Shown: positions 32,831-44,525, counted from the stretch's first letter. The stretch is DNA of 64,000 bases from Microbacterium sp. TNHR37B (GCF_001620065.1 NZ_LQGV01000001.1:310001-374000); one strand, 5' to 3'. Numbers and translations are program-made. Notes: generated by a model not told the origin, from the sequence alone.

Positions 32831-34279
32831 TTACTTCTCCGCCTGGTAGATCGGCGCGTTGCCGTGCACGGCATCGCCGATCTTGTGCACGCGGATGTCG
32901 TTGGTCGACCCGATGATTCCGGGAGGCGATCCGGAGATCACCACGACCTTGTCGCCTTCGGAGGCGAGCTTGTTGCCCAGGAAGAACTCGTCCACCTGGA
33001 GGAACATGAGGTCGGTGTGGGCGACGTGCTCGACGAGAGTCGACTGCACTCCCCAGGTGAGCGCCATGCGGCGTCGGATCGCAGGATCCACGGCGAAGGC
33101 CATCATCGGGATGCCGGGGCGCAGTCGCGACATGCGACGGGCCGTGTCACCCGACTCGGTGAAGATGCAGATGAACTTCGCCTCGACGAACTCTGCGACC
33201 TCGTTGGCCGCGAGGGTGATGATGCCGCCCTGCGTGCGGGGCTTGGCGGAGAACGGGCGGATGCGTTCGAGCCCGTGCTCCTCGGTCGAGGCCACGATGC
33301 GGGCCATCGTCTCCACGACGACGATCGGGTACTTCCCGACGCTCGTCTCGCCCGACAGCATCACGGCGTCGGCACCGTCGAGCACGGCGTTGGCGACGTC
33401 GCTGGTCTCGGCGCGCGTGGGCACCGGGTTCTCGATCATCGACTCGAGCATCTGCGTGGCGACGATGACGGGCTTGGCCATGCGGCGGCAGAGCTCCACC
33501 GCTCGCTTCTGGACGATCGGCACCGCCTCCAGGGGGAGCTCGACGCCCAGGTCGCCGCGGGCGACCATGATGCCGTCGAACGCGTCGATGATCTCCTCGA
33601 GATTGTCGACGGCCTGCGGCTTCTCGATCTTCGCGATGACGGGAACCTTGCGTCCCTCCTCGGCCATGATCTCGTGGACGCGGGTGACGTCGGCGGCGTT
33701 GCGCACGAACGACAGTGCGATGATGTCGGCTCCGGCCTTCAGGCCCCAGCGGAGGTCGGCCTCGTCCTTCTCGGACAGCGCGGGCACACTCACGGCGACA
33801 CCCGGCAGGTTGATCCCCTTGTTGTTGGAGACGGGGCCGGCGACGATCACCTTGGTCGTGACGACGGGACCGTCGACGCTCTCGACCTGGACGCGCACCT
33901 TGCCGTCATCGATCAGCAGGAAGTCGCCCGGCTTGACGTCTCCGGGCAGACCCTTGAAGGTCGTGGAGACCAGTTCCTTGGTCCCGGGGACATCCTCGGC
34001 GGTGATCTTGAAGATGTCTCCGACGGCGAGTTCGTGCGGACCATCCGTGAACTTGCCGAGGCGGATCTTGGGCCCCTGGAGGTCCACGAGGATCGCGACG
34101 GCTCGACCCGAGTCTTCGGCTGCCTTACGGACGTTCGCGAAACGCACTTCGTGCTCCGCGTACGAGCCGTGGCTCAGGTTCATTCGGGTCACGTCGACAC
34201 CGGCGTCGATGATCGCTCGGATCATCTCGTACGACTCGGTGGCGGGTCCCAGGGTTGCGACGATTTTCGCGCGTCTCAC
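32831..34279 (-). CDS. pyk: Pyruvate kinase
   Basis: Converts phosphoenolpyruvate and ADP to pyruvate and ATP in the last step of glycolysis. The 482-residue protein opens with RRAKIVATLGPATES, has the K+/Mg2+ and substrate Lys region IAKIEKPQAVDN and the signature MVARGDLGVE, then a C-terminal regulatory domain. GTG start with GGAGAG 7 nt before it. A TAGGCT at 34328-34323 on the minus strand may be its -10, giving a leader of about 40 nt. Confidence 0.97.
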   Translation of the reverse strand: MRRAKIVATLGPATESYEMIRAIIDAGVDVTRMNLSHGSYAEHEVRFANVRKAAEDSGRAVAILVDLQGPKIRLGKFTDGPHELAVGDIFKITAEDVPGTKELVSTTFKGLPGDVKPGDFLLIDDGKVRVQVESVDGPVVTTKVIVAGPVSNNKGINLPGVAVSVPALSEKDEADLRWGLKAGADIIALSFVRNAADVTRVHEIMAEEGRKVPVIAKIEKPQAVDNLEEIIDAFDGIMVARGDLGVELPLEAVPIVQKRAVELCRRMAKPVIVATQMLESMIENPVPTRAETSDVANAVLDGADAVMLSGETSVGKYPIVVVETMARIVASTEEHGLERIRPFSAKPRTQGGIITLAANEVAEFVEAKFICIFTESGDTARRMSRLRPGIPMMAFAVDPAIRRRMALTWGVQSTLVEHVAHTDLMFLQVDEFFLGNKLASEGDKVVVISGSPPGIIGSTNDIRVHKIGDAVHGNAPIYQAEK

Positions 34280-34325
34280 TGACTGACTCTCCGGTCTGTG
34301 TTCGATTTTCGGGGGTGGTTCCAGC

Positions 34326-35795
34326 CTACGCGGGCTGGAGGCCGATCGCGATGTCGTGAGGACGCACCGGCGACGGCAGGTTCGTCCGCCCCATCAGGTA
34401 CTCGTCCACCGAGGCGGCCGCCGCGCGGCCCTCGGCGATCGCCCACACGATGAGCGATTGACCGCGGCCGGCGTCGCCCGCGACGAAGACGCCCGGGGTG
34501 GTCGACTGGTAGTCGTCGCCGCGCTCGACGTTGCCGCGGCCCGAGAACACGGTACCGAGCTGGTTCTCCAGCGCGCTGCGCTCCGGGCCGGTGAAACCCA
34601 TCGCGATGAGGACGAGATCGGCGGGGATCTCCCGTTCGGTGCCGCTCTTGGGGACGCGACGACCGTCCTGGGTGTACTCGGTCTCCGCGATGCGCAGCGC
34701 GCGCACCTCTCCCGCGGCGTTTCCGAGGAACTCGACGGTCGAGGCCAGGTAGGTGCGCTCTCCGCCTTCCTCGTGAGCCGACTGGACCTCGAAGATCGTC
34801 GGCATCATCGGCCAGGGCTGGTGGTCGGGGCGCTCTGACGGCGGCTGCTTGCCGATCGCGAGGTTCGTGACGCTGAGCGCCCCCTGGCGATGGGCCGTGC
34901 CGATGCAGTCGGCGCCGGTGTCACCGCCGCCGATCACGATCACGTGCTTGCCCTCGGCGTGGATCTGATGGGGTACCTGGTCCCCCGCGACCGCCTTGTT
35001 CGACTCGATCAGGTACTCCATGGCGAAGTGGACGCCGTCGAGGTCCCGCCCGGGGATCGACAGGTCGCGCGGCACGGTGGAGCCGGTGGCCACGACGACC
35101 GCGTCATAGCGGGCCCGAAGCTCGTCCCAGGAGATGTCCTTGCCGATCTCAACCCCCGCGCGGAAACGCGTGCCCTCGTCCTGCATCTGGCGCAGACGCG
35201 ACTCGAGATGACGCTTCTCCATCTTGAAGTCCGGAATTCCGTAACGCAGGAGCCCGCCGATGCGGTCGTCGCGCTCATAGACGGCGACGGTGTGGCCGGC
35301 GCGCGTGAGCTGCTGAGCGGCGGCGAGTCCAGCCGGCCCGGACCCCACGACGGCGACGGTCTTGCCGGTCAGGCGTCCCGGCGGCTCCGGCTCCACCCAT
35401 CCGTTCGCGAACGCGTCGTCGATCGTCGAGACTTCGATCTGCTTGATCGTGACGGCGGGCTGGTTGATGCCGAGCACGCAGGAGCTCTCACACGGCGCGG
35501 GGCAGAGCCGACCCGTGAACTCGGGGAAGTTGTTGGTCGCGTGCAGCCGCTCGATCGCGGCACGCCCCTCCCCCCGCCACATCAGGTCGTTCCACTCCGG
35601 GATGAGGTTGCCCAGCGGACACCCCTTGTGACAGAACGGGATGCCACAGTCCATGCAGCGTCCGGCCTGGCGTCGGAGGACGGCCGAGTCGCCCGGTTCG
35701 TAGACCTCTTTCCAGTCCATGATGCGGACGGGAACCGGACGGCGCGCGGGCAGCTCGCGTTCGGTGGTCTTCAGGAAGCCTTTGGGATCAGCCAC
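34326..35795 (-). CDS. gltD: Glutamate synthase small subunit
   Basis: The NADPH-oxidising beta subunit of glutamate synthase, passing electrons to GltB. The 489-residue protein has N-terminal cysteine clusters for iron-sulphur binding ([13 protein letters not shown] and CPAPCESSC), an FAD-binding [12 protein letters not shown] near residue 150, and an NADPH-binding [11 protein letters not shown] near residue 290. Its GTG start overlaps the end of gltB by 8 bp with GGAGGTG in front, so the two subunits are made together. Confidence 0.97.
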   Translation of the reverse strand: MADPKGFLKTTERELPARRPVPVRIMDWKEVYEPGDSAVLRRQAGRCMDCGIPFCHKGCPLGNLIPEWNDLMWRGEGRAAIERLHATNNFPEFTGRLCPAPCESSCVLGINQPAVTIKQIEVSTIDDAFANGWVEPEPPGRLTGKTVAVVGSGPAGLAAAQQLTRAGHTVAVYERDDRIGGLLRYGIPDFKMEKRHLESRLRQMQDEGTRFRAGVEIGKDISWDELRARYDAVVVATGSTVPRDLSIPGRDLDGVHFAMEYLIESNKAVAGDQVPHQIHAEGKHVIVIGGGDTGADCIGTAHRQGALSVTNLAIGKQPPSERPDHQPWPMMPTIFEVQSAHEEGGERTYLASTVEFLGNAAGEVRALRIAETEYTQDGRRVPKSGTEREIPADLVLIAMGFTGPERSALENQLGTVFSGRGNVERGDDYQSTTPGVFVAGDAGRGQSLIVWAIAEGRAAAASVDEYLMGRTNLPSPVRPHDIAIGLQPA

Positions 35796-38700
35796 CGGTC
35801 ACCTCCAGGATGCGGGTCCAGACGACGTCGCCGTCGGGGTCGAGCCCCTCGGCGGCCGCCTCCTGGCGGGTCTGCAGGACCGCGGCGTAGTCGCGCGGCA
35901 GGACTCGGACGAAGTGGGACAGCTCGTTCTCGAAGTCGTCGAGGAGTGCCGCGGCCAGGGTCGATCCGGTCTCCTCGACGTGTTGCTCGAGCAGGTCGCG
36001 GAGCATCTCCGCGTCGCCCGCGCCCAGTGAGAGCAGCTCGAGCTCTCCGGAAGCGAGCGCTTCCCGGTTCACGAGGCTCTTGTCGAGCTTGTACACGTAG
36101 GCCGATCCCCCCGACATTCCTGCGCCGAGGTTGCGCCCCGTCGTTCCGAGGATCACCGCGAGGCCACCGGTCATGTACTCCAGTGCGTGGTCACCCACGC
36201 CCTCGACGACCGCGGTCGCGCCGGAGTTTCGCACCAGGAAACGCTCACCGACCACGCCGCGAAGGAAGAGGGACCCTTGCGTTGCGCCGTAGCCGATCAC
36301 GTTGCCCGCGATGACGTTCTGGGAGGCGTCGAAGGTCGCCCCCCGCGGCGGGCGCACGACGACTCGGCCCCCGGAGAGGCCCTTTCCGACGTAGTCGTTG
36401 GAGTCGCCCTCCAGGCGCAGCGTGATCCCGGCTGGGAGGAAAGCGCCGAAGGACTGGCCCGCCGAGCCGGTGAGGTTCACTTCGATCGACCCGGTCGGAA
36501 GCCCGTTCGCACCGTGGGCGAGGGTGACCCGGTTGCCGAGCATCGTTCCGACGGCGCGCTCCGTGTTGCGGATGGGGAGGTCGATCGTCACGTGACCGCC
36601 GTGGGCGATGACGTCCTGCGCGCGCTCGATGAGCTGCACATCGAAGTGCTCGTCGAGCTCGTGGTCCTGGGTGCGCATCGCTCGCCGCGGGGCCGTCTCG
36701 GCGAACGCGGGACCGTGCAGGATCGGAGCGAGATCGAGCCCGTTCGCCTTCCAGTGCTCCACCGCGCCGTTCATGTCGAGCAGCTCGTTGTGGCCGACCG
36801 CCTCGTCGAGGCTCCGGAATCCGAGCTCGGCGAGATACTCCCGCACCTCTTGCGCGATGAACTCCATGAAGTTCACGACGAACTCCGGCTTACCGGAGAA
36901 CCGGCTCCGCAGCACGGGGTTCTGCGTCGCGACGCCCACCGGGCAGGTGTCGAGGTGGCAGACGCGCATCATGATGCAGCCCTCGACGACGAGCGCGGTC
37001 GTGGCGAACCCGAACTCCTCGGCGCCCAGCAGCGCCGCCACGATGACGTCGCGGCCGGTCTTGAGCTGGCCGTCCGCCTGCACGACCACACGGTCGCGCA
37101 TGTCGTTGAGCATCAGTGTCTGCTGCGTCTCGGCGAGCCCGAGCTCCCACGGCGTCCCCGCGTGCTTGAGGGAGTTCAGCGGGCTCGCACCTGTTCCGCC
37201 GTCATGGCCGGAGACGAGGATCACGTCGGCGAGGGCCTTGGCGGTGCCGGCCGCCACGGCGCCGATCCCCGATTGGCTCACGAGCTTGACGTGCACGCGC
37301 GCCGCGGGGTTGGCCCGCTTGAGGTCGAAGATGAGCTGCTTGAGGTCTTCGATCGAGTAGATGTCGTGGTGCGGCGGAGGCGAGATGAGTCCCACGCCGG
37401 GCGTGCCGCCGCGGGTCCGCGCGATCCACGGGTACACCTTCGCCGGCGGCAACTGGCCGCCTTCGCCGGGCTTCGCACCCTGAGCGAGCTTGATCTGGAT
37501 GTCGTCGGCGTGCGTGAGGTACATGCTCGTCACGCCGAACCGGCCGGAGGCGACCTGTTTGATGGCGCTGCGACGTTCCGGATCGAGGAGCCGTTCGACG
37601 TCCTCGCCGCCTTCGCCCGTGTTCGACTTCGCGCCGAGGCGGTTCATCGCGATCGCGAGAGTCTCGTGGGCTTCCTTCGAGATCGAGCCGTAGCTCATGG
37701 CGCCCGTCGAGAAGCGTTTCACGATGGCAGAGACGGGCTCCACCTCGTCGATCGGCACCGGCGGGCGCTGGCCGGTCTTGAGACGGAACAGGCCGCGCAA
37801 CGTCTTCAGCTCGGCCGCCTGGTCGTCGACGAGCTTGGTGTACTCACGGAAGATGTCATACCGCCGCGTGCGGGTCGCGTGCTGCAGGCGGAACACGGTG
37901 TCGGGGTTGAAGAGGTGAGGGGCGCCGTCGCGTCGCCACTGGTACTCGCCACCCGTCCACAGTCGCTCATGAGCGCGAGCCGCGCCGTCTTCGGGGTAGG
38001 CGAAGTCGTGACGGGCCTCGTTCTCCGCGGCGATCTCGGCGATCCCGATGCCGCCGAGCTTCGTCTCGGTGCCGGTGAAGTAGCGGTCGATGAACTCCTG
38101 AGAGAGGCCGACAGCTTCGAACACCTGCGACCCGGCGTAGGAGGAGACCGTCGAGATCCCCATCTTGGACATGATCTTCAGAACGCCCTTGCCCAGGGCG
38201 TAGATCAGGTTCTTGACCGCCTTCTCGGGCGTCACCCCGGTGATGAAGCCGGCGCGCACGAGGTACTCGACGGTCTCCATCGCGAGGTAGGGGTTCACCG
38301 CCGAGGCGCCGTAACCGATGAGGGTCGCGACGTGGTGCACCTCGCGCACATCGCCGGCCTCCACCACGAGACCGACCTTCATGCGGTTCTCGCGGCGGAT
38401 CAGATGGTGGTGCACGGCGGACAGCATCAGCAGCGACGGGATCGGGACGAGGTCCTTATTGGAGTCCCGGTCACTCAGGATGATGAACTCCGCACCCTCG
38501 GCGATCGCCTCGTCCACCTCCGCGCACATCGCGTCGAGACGGGCCTCCATCGCTCCCGGACCCTGATCGAAGTGGTACAGGCCGCGAATGGTCACCGAGC
38601 GACGGCCCGGAAGCGCCTTGTCGATGTTCTGGAGCTTTGCGAGCTCGTCGTTGTCGATCACGGGAAAGTCCAGCGTGATGGTCCGCGTGTGCTCAGGACC

Positions 38701-40389
38701 CCACTCCAGGAGGTTGCGCTCGGGCCCGAGACCCAGGGCGAGCGAAGTGACGACCTCTTCGCGGATCGAGTCCAGCGGCGGATTGGTGACCTGCGCGAAC
38801 TGCTGCGTGAAGTAGTCGAACAGCAGACGTGGACGTTCGCTCAGCACCGCGACCGGGGTGTCCGATCCCATGGCGCCCAGAGGCTCGGCACCGGTCTGTC
38901 CCATCGGCGTGAGGAGGATCCGAACCTCCTCCTCCGTGTATCCGAAGGTGCGCTGGCGGCGCGTGATCGAGGCGATCGGATGGACGATGTGCTCGCGCTC
39001 GGGCAGTTCCTTCAGGCGCACCCTGCCCGCGTCGAGCCACTCCTGCCACGGGTGGAGGTCGGCGAGCTGCTGCTTGACCTCGTGGTCTTCGATGATGCGC
39101 CGCTGGGCGGTGTCCACGACGAACATGCGCCCCGGGCGCAGCCGGCCACGACGCTTGATCCGCTCGGGAGCGAAGTCGAGGACGCCGGTCTCGCTTCCGA
39201 TGACGACGAGGCCGTCGGTGGTCTCGGTCCAGCGCCCGGGCCGCAGGCCGTTGCGATCCAGCGTCGCCCCCACGAGGGTGCCGTCGGTGAAGATGAGCGC
39301 GGCGGGGCCGTCCCACGGCTCCATCTGCATCGAATGGTACTCGTAGAACGCCCGGAGCTTCGGGTCGATGTCGGCTTGCTTCTCGTACGCCTCCGGGACC
39401 ATCATCATGATCGCGTGGGGAAGGCTCCGGCCGGTGAGGGTGAGCAGCTCGAGCACCTCGTCGAACGAGGCCGAGTCGCTGGCGCCCTCCGTGCAGATCG
39501 GCAGGAGCGGACGGATGTCGCCGATGAGCTCGGACTCCAGCTGGGACTGCCGGGCCCGCATCCAGTTCCGGTTCGCGCCGACCGTGTTGATCTCGCCGTT
39601 GTGGGCGAGCATCCGCAGGGGCTGCGCCAGCGGCCAGGACGGGAACGTATTGGTGGAATAACGCGAGTGCACGACCGCGAGCTCGGTCGCGAAGCGTTCG
39701 TCCTGGAGGTCGGGGTAGAACGGCTCGAGCTGGAGCGTCGTGACCATCCCCTTGTAACCGATCGTGCGGCTGGACAGGGACACGAAGTAGACGTCGTGCT
39801 CGCGCCGTGCCCGCTTGCGCAGCCGGTACACGCGACGGTCGAGCTCGATGCCCGACAGCGCGGGGGCGTCGCCGACCGCGGGCCGGGAGACGAACACCTG
39901 CTCGAAGGCGGGGCGCGCCTCGAAGGCGAGCTTCCCCAGGTGCTGGTCCTCGACCGGGACCGTACGCCACCCGAGGACCGTCAACCCCTCGGCCGCGGCG
40001 ATACGTTCCACGCCCGCCTTCATCTCGGCCCGAGCGTCCTCATCGCGGGGCAGGAAGGCCATGCCGGCGGCATACTCCCCCACCGGAGGCAGGTCGAAGT
40101 CCACGACCGCGCGCAGGAAGGCATCGGGCATCTGCGTCAGGATCCCCGCGCCGTCGCCGGTGCCGGCGTCGGAACCGATGGCACCGCGGTGCTCGAGGTT
40201 GCGCAGCGCGGTGAGGGCGAGCTCGACGATGTCGTGTCCCGCCTCGCCGCGGAGCGTGGCCACCATGGCCAGCCCACACGCGTCCTTCTCGAACGCGGGG
40301 TTGTACATGCCCTGCTTGGCGGGAAGACCGGCCAGCGCGCGGGCGCCGTTGTCGCCGGGGCTCGAGGGCATACGGGTGCTCGAAGGCAT
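35788..40389 (-). CDS. gltB: Glutamate synthase large subunit
   Basis: Makes two glutamates from glutamine and 2-oxoglutarate. The 1533-residue protein has a class II glutamine amidotransferase domain whose nucleophile is Cys38 (KDACGLAM), so about 37 residues would be removed as propeptide. Central and FMN-binding synthase domains follow (with GEGGED and the [15 protein letters not shown] region), then the C-terminal beta-helix domain rich in Gly (GLSGGRVVV). The ATG at 40389 is chosen with GTGAGGA before it; GTG at 40404 and ATG at 40374 are alternatives. Confidence 0.96.
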   Translation of the reverse strand: MPSSTRMPSSPGDNGARALAGLPAKQGMYNPAFEKDACGLAMVATLRGEAGHDIVELALTALRNLEHRGAIGSDAGTGDGAGILTQMPDAFLRAVVDFDLPPVGEYAAGMAFLPRDEDARAEMKAGVERIAAAEGLTVLGWRTVPVEDQHLGKLAFEARPAFEQVFVSRPAVGDAPALSGIELDRRVYRLRKRARREHDVYFVSLSSRTIGYKGMVTTLQLEPFYPDLQDERFATELAVVHSRYSTNTFPSWPLAQPLRMLAHNGEINTVGANRNWMRARQSQLESELIGDIRPLLPICTEGASDSASFDEVLELLTLTGRSLPHAIMMMVPEAYEKQADIDPKLRAFYEYHSMQMEPWDGPAALIFTDGTLVGATLDRNGLRPGRWTETTDGLVVIGSETGVLDFAPERIKRRGRLRPGRMFVVDTAQRRIIEDHEVKQQLADLHPWQEWLDAGRVRLKELPEREHIVHPIASITRRQRTFGYTEEEVRILLTPMGQTGAEPLGAMGSDTPVAVLSERPRLLFDYFTQQFAQVTNPPLDSIREEVVTSLALGLGPERNLLEWGPEHTRTITLDFPVIDNDELAKLQNIDKALPGRRSVTIRGLYHFDQGPGAMEARLDAMCAEVDEAIAEGAEFIILSDRDSNKDLVPIPSLLMLSAVHHHLIRRENRMKVGLVVEAGDVREVHHVATLIGYGASAVNPYLAMETVEYLVRAGFITGVTPEKAVKNLIYALGKGVLKIMSKMGISTVSSYAGSQVFEAVGLSQEFIDRYFTGTETKLGGIGIAEIAAENEARHDFAYPEDGAARAHERLWTGGEYQWRRDGAPHLFNPDTVFRLQHATRTRRYDIFREYTKLVDDQAAELKTLRGLFRLKTGQRPPVPIDEVEPVSAIVKRFSTGAMSYGSISKEAHETLAIAMNRLGAKSNTGEGGEDVERLLDPERRSAIKQVASGRFGVTSMYLTHADDIQIKLAQGAKPGEGGQLPPAKVYPWIARTRGGTPGVGLISPPPHHDIYSIEDLKQLIFDLKRANPAARVHVKLVSQSGIGAVAAGTAKALADVILVSGHDGGTGASPLNSLKHAGTPWELGLAETQQTLMLNDMRDRVVVQADGQLKTGRDVIVAALLGAEEFGFATTALVVEGCIMMRVCHLDTCPVGVATQNPVLRSRFSGKPEFVVNFMEFIAQEVREYLAELGFRSLDEAVGHNELLDMNGAVEHWKANGLDLAPILHGPAFAETAPRRAMRTQDHELDEHFDVQLIERAQDVIAHGGHVTIDLPIRNTERAVGTMLGNRVTLAHGANGLPTGSIEVNLTGSAGQSFGAFLPAGITLRLEGDSNDYVGKGLSGGRVVVRPPRGATFDASQNVIAGNVIGYGATQGSLFLRGVVGERFLVRNSGATAVVEGVGDHALEYMTGGLAVILGTTGRNLGAGMSGGSAYVYKLDKSLVNREALASGELELLSLGAGDAEMLRDLLEQHVEETGSTLAAALLDDFENELSHFVRVLPRDYAAVLQTRQEAAAEGLDPDGDVVWTRILEVTGG

Positions 40390-40464
40390 GTATACCGTCC
40401 TCACTTGATGCTCAACTGGGACGACGTCGGCCCTGCGGACTACTTCACGTTGGGTGCGCGATCG

Positions 40465-41442
40465 CTACTTCGCGCTGACGGTGCTTGTGGCGGCGTCTTC
40501 GACGGACTCGGACTGCGGGGGTGCGCTGATGTCCACGAAGTCGTCGGTGTTCTGCGATTGTACAGCCCCGCCGCCGGTCCATTCGCGCCCCGGGACGTAG
40601 GGCGACGGCTCGAAGCCGAGGTGACGCTTCTTCTGGACGAAGAAGATCACCGCGCCGATGACCACTCCGGCGATGGCCGCCCACACGTTCGTCCGCAATC
40701 CGAAGTACACCTCGCTCGGGTCGATGCGGATCGACTCCCACACGATGCGACCCGCCGAATACCAGATGAGGTACAGCGCGAACAGACGGCCCCACTGCAA
40801 CCGGAATCGCTTGCCGGCCCACAGCAGGACGACGACGCCCATCACGTTCCACACGACCTCGTACAGGAAGGTGGGGTGGAAGAGCGTGTCCTCCGGGAGC
40901 CCCGCGGGCCATGCCGAGTTCGGGTAGTCGATCTTCAGACCCCAGGGCAGGTCGGTCGGCAAACCGTAGAGCTCCTGGTTGAACCAGTTGCCGAAGCGGC
41001 CCATGGCCTGGGCGAGAAGGAGGCCGGGGGCCAGCGCGTCGGCGAAGCTCCAGAAGCGGATGCCCGTCCAGCGACACCCGAGCCAGGCGCCGATCGCGCC
41101 GCCGATGAGCGCGCCGTAGATCGCGATCCCACCCTCCCAGATGCGGAAGACCGCCCAGAAGTCCTTGCCCTCGCCGAAGTAGAAGCCGGGGTGGGTCACG
41201 ACGTGGAAGATTCGCGCGGCGATGATCGCGAGGGGCACCGCGAGCAGAGCGATGTCGATGACGACCCATGGCTCCGCGCCGCGCCGGGTGAGCCGGCGAT
41301 TGGTCATGAGCGTGGCCGCCACGATCCCCGCCAGGATGCAGAGGGCATAGAAGTGGATCGTGAGGGGCCCGATCGCGAACGAGCTGATCCCGGGGCTGGG
41401 GATGCTCAGCGGGACACCGGCCAGGAGAGAGGGTGAAAGCAC
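40465..41442 (-). CDS. lgt: Prolipoprotein diacylglyceryl transferase
   Basis: Lgt transfers diacylglycerol from phosphatidylglycerol to the lipobox cysteine, the first step of lipoprotein maturation. The 325-residue protein has about seven transmembrane helices and the Lgt signature AQAMGRFGNWFNQELYG. A polar C-terminal tail of about 45 residues follows. The leaderless GTG at 41442 gives a start LSPSLLAGVPLSIPSP, as in relatives; the frame is open further upstream but that part is the shadow of trpA. Placed after trpA, as in mycobacteria. Confidence 0.95.
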   Translation of the reverse strand: MLSPSLLAGVPLSIPSPGISSFAIGPLTIHFYALCILAGIVAATLMTNRRLTRRGAEPWVVIDIALLAVPLAIIAARIFHVVTHPGFYFGEGKDFWAVFRIWEGGIAIYGALIGGAIGAWLGCRWTGIRFWSFADALAPGLLLAQAMGRFGNWFNQELYGLPTDLPWGLKIDYPNSAWPAGLPEDTLFHPTFLYEVVWNVMGVVVLLWAGKRFRLQWGRLFALYLIWYSAGRIVWESIRIDPSEVYFGLRTNVWAAIAGVVIGAVIFFVQKKRHLGFEPSPYVPGREWTGGGAVQSQNTDDFVDISAPPQSESVEDAATSTVSAK

Positions 41443-41449
41443 GAAGGGC

Positions 41450-41455
41450 AGTCTA
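41450..41455 (-). promoter_or_regulatory. -10 element for leaderless lgt mRNA
   Basis: TAGACT on the minus strand ends 7 nt before the GTG at 41442. It lies in the 23-bp gap after trpA, so lgt can be transcribed apart from the trp genes. Confidence 0.6.
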
Positions 41456-41465
41456 CTTCGGCTGA

Positions 41466-42251
41466 CTACCGCCGCGTGCCGTGCGACAGGCGTTGCGCTT
41501 CGGCGGCCAGCCCCTCGACTCCCCCGTCGCGGAGGGCGCGCACGAGAGCGGTTCCCACGATCGCGCCGTCCGCGTACTCGAGAACTCCACTGACCTGCTC
41601 GGCGGTGGAGATGCCGATGCCGACGCAGGCGTGGCTCACGCCGCGCGCGCGCAGGCGGTCCACGAGCGTGCGTGCTGCGGCGTCGAGCTGGGCGCGCTCC
41701 CCCGTGATCCCCATGGTCGAGACGGTGTAGACGAACCCGGTCGAGGCGGCCGCGATGAGGTCGAGGCGTTCGTCGGTCGAGGTCGGGGCGGCCAGGAACA
41801 CGCGGTCCAGGCCCGTGCGCTCCGACGCGCGGATCCACTCCGCTGCCGCATCGGGCGTGATGTCCGGCGTGATGAGCCCCGCCCCGCCGGCGGCCAGGAG
41901 ATCGTCGGCGTAGCGGTCGACGCCATACTGCATCACGGGGTTCCAGTAGGTCATGACCAGCACCGGCACGTTCACGCGAGCGGTGATCTCCCGCACCGCG
42001 GTGAAGGTGTCGCGCAGCTTGAAGCCGCGGGCGAGCGCGGTCTGCGTGGCCTCCTGGATCACGGTGCCGTCCATCACCGGATCGGAGTAGGGCGGACCGA
42101 GCTCCAGCACGTCCGCACCGTTGTCCGCGAGGGCGACCGCCGCGTCGATGCTCGTCTGGAGGTCGGGGAAGCCGAGCGGCAGGTAGCCGACGAGGGCTCC
42201 CCGCCCCTGTGCCTGGGCGGCGTCGATGGCCGCCGCGACGCGAGAGGTCAT
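41466..42251 (-). CDS. trpA: Tryptophan synthase alpha subunit
   Basis: Splits indole-3-glycerol phosphate to indole and glyceraldehyde-3-phosphate. The 261-residue TIM barrel has GYLPLGFPD near the start and the catalytic Asp region [16 protein letters not shown]. The ATG at 42251 overlaps the trpB stop by 4 bp, fixing the start and the coupling. Confidence 0.96.
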   Translation of the reverse strand: MTSRVAAAIDAAQAQGRGALVGYLPLGFPDLQTSIDAAVALADNGADVLELGPPYSDPVMDGTVIQEATQTALARGFKLRDTFTAVREITARVNVPVLVMTYWNPVMQYGVDRYADDLLAAGGAGLITPDITPDAAAEWIRASERTGLDRVFLAAPTSTDERLDLIAAASTGFVYTVSTMGITGERAQLDAAARTLVDRLRARGVSHACVGIGISTAEQVSGVLEYADGAIVGTALVRALRDGGVEGLAAEAQRLSHGTRR

Positions 42252-43456
42252 CGCTGTGCTCCGTCGTCGTACAGATCGAACCACCGCGCGGCGGTGTCCA
42301 TGTCCTTGTCACCGCGGCCGGAGAGGCTCACGGCGATGAGGGCGTCGGGGCCGAGCTCGCGGCCGAGCCGCAGTGCGCCGGCGAGGGCGTGGGCGGACTC
42401 GATGGCGGGGATGATGCCCTCGGTGCGGGACAGCAGCCGGAGGGCATCCATCGCCTCGGCGTCGGTGGCCGGAATGTAGTCGGCGCGCCCGATGTCGGCG
42501 AGCCACGCGTGCTCGGGGCCGACCCCCGGGTAGTCCAGCCCGGCCGAGATCGAGTGCGACTCGATCGTCTGGCCGTCCTCGTCCTGGAGGACGAAGGTCT
42601 TGGCCCCGTGGAGGACGCCGGGACGCCCGCGCTCGATCGAGGCGGCGTGGCGCTCGGTGTCCACGCCGTCGCCGGCGGCCTCGACGCCGTAGAGCCTGAC
42701 GCCCTCATCGTCGAGGAAGGCGTCGAACATGCCGATCGCGTTGGACCCGCCGCCGACGCACGCCACCACGGCGTCGGGCAGTCGTCCCGTCTCGTCGAGG
42801 AGCTGCTGTCGGGCCTCTTCGCTGATGATCTTCTGGAAGTCGCGCACCATGGCGGGGAACGGGTGCGGGCCGGCGGCCGTGCCGAAGATGTAGTTGGTCG
42901 TCTCGACGCTGGCGACCCAGTCGCGGTAGGCGTCGTTGATCGCATCCTTCAGCGTCCGGGAGCCCGTCGTGACGGGCACGACCTCGGCGCCGAGGAGTCG
43001 CATCCGGGCGACGTTGAGCGCCTGGCGCTCGGTGTCGACCTCGCCCATGTAGATCGTGCAGTCGAACCCGAACAGGGCCGCAGCCGTGGCCGTGGCCACT
43101 CCGTGCTGTCCGGCGCCGGTCTCGGCGATGACGCGCGTCTTGCCGAGCCGGCGGGTCAGCAGAGCCTGCCCGAGGACGTTGTTGATCTTGTGGGATCCGG
43201 TGTGATTGAGGTCCTCGCGCTTGAGGAAGATGCGCGCTCCCCCGGCGTGCTCGGCGAAGCGAGGCACCTCGGTGAGGGGCGACGGGCGGCCTGCGTACGA
43301 GTGCAGGAGGCTCCGGAACTCGGCGTCGAAGGCGGGGTCGGCCTTCGCGGCCTCGTACTCGGCGGTGAGCTCATCGATGGCCGCGATGAGCGACTCGGGC
43401 ATGAAACGCCCGCCGAAGTCGCCGAAGAACGGACCGTGGGCGTCGCGCAGGCTCAT
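42248..43456 (-). CDS. trpB: Tryptophan synthase beta subunit
   Basis: Joins indole and serine to tryptophan with pyridoxal phosphate. In the 402-residue protein the PLP lysine is Lys90 in HTGSHKINN, and the phosphate loop is GGGSNAIG. Both start and stop overlap neighbours by 4 bp (trpC before, trpA after). Confidence 0.97.
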   Translation of the reverse strand: MSLRDAHGPFFGDFGGRFMPESLIAAIDELTAEYEAAKADPAFDAEFRSLLHSYAGRPSPLTEVPRFAEHAGGARIFLKREDLNHTGSHKINNVLGQALLTRRLGKTRVIAETGAGQHGVATATAAALFGFDCTIYMGEVDTERQALNVARMRLLGAEVVPVTTGSRTLKDAINDAYRDWVASVETTNYIFGTAAGPHPFPAMVRDFQKIISEEARQQLLDETGRLPDAVVACVGGGSNAIGMFDAFLDDEGVRLYGVEAAGDGVDTERHAASIERGRPGVLHGAKTFVLQDEDGQTIESHSISAGLDYPGVGPEHAWLADIGRADYIPATDAEAMDALRLLSRTEGIIPAIESAHALAGALRLGRELGPDALIAVSLSGRGDKDMDTAARWFDLYDDGAQR

Positions 43457-44229
43457 CTGCCGGCCTCCAGGAATGCGTGCAGGGTCGTCACCGGGTCGTT
43501 GGTGACGAGGGCTTCGCCGATCAGCACCACATCGGCGCCGGACGAACGGTAGTGGGTGACGTCCTCGGGTCGCAGGACGGCCGATTCCGCGATCTTCACC
43601 GCATCGGCGGGGAGATCGTCGTGCAGCTTCGCGAACAGGTCGCGGTCGAGCTCGAACGTCGAGAGGTCGCGGGCGTTGACACCGATCAGCCGGGCGCCCA
43701 GGTCCGCCGCGCGATGGACCTCGTCGCGGGAGTGGGTCTCCACCAGCGGCGTCATGCCGAGATCGAGCACGAGATCGTGCAGGCGCTGGAGGACGGGCTG
43801 GTCGAGAGCCGCGACGATGAGGAGCACGAGGTCGGCTCCGGCGGCGCGCGCTTCGAGCACCTGGTACTCGGTCGCGATGAAATCCTTGCGCAGCACCGGC
43901 ACGCCCACGCGGCTCTTGACCGCTTCGAGGTCGGCGAGGGAGCCCTTGAAACGTCGTCCCTCGGTCAGCACGGAGATCGCGGATGCGCCGCCCTCTTCAT
44001 ACCGTGCTGCCTGCAGAGCGGGGTCGGGGATACGGGCCAGGTCGCCACGGGAGGGACTGGCGCGCTTGACCTCGGCGATGATCTTCACTCCGTCGGCCGG
44101 AGCGAGAGCGGCGAGGGCGTCGAGTGCCGCGGGGCGATCCTGGGCGTCGCGTTCCACGGCCGCCAGCGAGCGCGTGATCCGGCGCTCCTCGGCGTCCGCG
44201 ACTGCGCCGGCCGTCAGGTCGGCGAGCAC
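43453..44229 (-). CDS. trpC: Indole-3-glycerol phosphate synthase
   Basis: Closes the indole ring in tryptophan synthesis. The 258-residue barrel has [14 protein letters not shown] (catalytic Lys), VLRKDFI, and late IAESAVL and GEALV segments. The stop overlaps trpB by 4 bp. It starts 1 bp after the small membrane gene ends, so it belongs to the same transcript. Confidence 0.97.
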   Translation of the reverse strand: MLADLTAGAVADAEERRITRSLAAVERDAQDRPAALDALAALAPADGVKIIAEVKRASPSRGDLARIPDPALQAARYEEGGASAISVLTEGRRFKGSLADLEAVKSRVGVPVLRKDFIATEYQVLEARAAGADLVLLIVAALDQPVLQRLHDLVLDLGMTPLVETHSRDEVHRAADLGARLIGVNARDLSTFELDRDLFAKLHDDLPADAVKIAESAVLRPEDVTHYRSSGADVVLIGEALVTNDPVTTLHAFLEAGR

Positions 44230-44230
44230 G

Positions 44231-44461
44231 TCAGTGCTGCTTCGGCAGGTACTTGGGACCGTTGACGCCGTAGCCGGCCTTCGCCAGGACCCAGCCCGAG
44301 AGAGCGCCGACGACGAGCAGGACCACCGAGGCCCAGACCAGCGCGGGCATTTCGAGGAAGAAGAACAGCGTGCCCAGCGAGATCGCGACGAGCATGATCA
44401 CCACGGCCGTCCACGCAGCCGGGGAGTGTCCGTGGCCGGGTTCGTCGGTGGCGTTGCTCAT
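44231..44461 (-). CDS. Small HGxxPAAW-family membrane protein
   Basis: A 76-residue protein with the GHGHSPAAWTAV motif near the N-terminus, then two transmembrane helices (about 18-36 and 41-60) and a polar C-terminal tail (GYGVNGPKYLP). This is the actinobacterial HGxxPAAW (DUF6704) family, commonly found just before trpC; its function is unknown. ATG with GAAGGAGA in front. First gene of the transcript that includes trpC, trpB and trpA. Confidence 0.85.
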   Translation of the reverse strand: MSNATDEPGHGHSPAAWTAVVIMLVAISLGTLFFFLEMPALVWASVVLLVVGALSGWVLAKAGYGVNGPKYLPKQH

Positions 44462-44493
44462 GGTTCTCCTTCGCAGGCGGGCGGGATACGGCC

Positions 44494-44499
44494 AGTCTA
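44494..44499 (-). promoter_or_regulatory. -10 element for the HGxxPAAW-trpCBA transcript
   Basis: TAGACT on the minus strand, 32 nt before the ATG at 44461; the leader carries a good Shine-Dalgarno. Confidence 0.5.
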
Positions 44500-44505
44500 G
44501 CGGGA

Positions 44506-44523
44506 GCCGGCTTGCTCGCCGGC
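44506..44523. repeat. Short hairpin at the his/trp transcript boundary
   Basis: GCCGGC-TTGCTC-GCCGGC forms a 6-bp stem, 2 bp after the end of the upstream membrane gene and just before the trp promoter hexamer. It could stop the his transcript, though no U-tract follows. Confidence 0.4.
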
Positions 44524-44525
44524 CC

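Noticed and set aside
40371-40410. TATACA near the gltB start as a leaderless promoter
   Set aside because: It does not fit TAnnnT at 6-7 nt before any in-frame start, and a GTGAGGA purine tract precedes the ATG at 40389.
36187-41436. A 1749-codon open frame on the plus strand
   Set aside because: It is antisense to gltB and lgt, whose protein sequences are clearly real. Long empty frames are expected opposite genes in DNA of about 70% GC, and the translation has no recognisable domain.
41443-42312. Long N-terminal extension of lgt
   Set aside because: The extra 290 codons lie antiparallel-frame over trpA on the same strand and encode Arg/Gly-rich non-homologous sequence; Lgt proteins start near LSPSLLAG.
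44462-44525. Trp attenuator or T-box before trpC
   Set aside because: No Trp-codon leader peptide and no T-box sequence; only a 6-bp hairpin upstream of the promoter hexamer.
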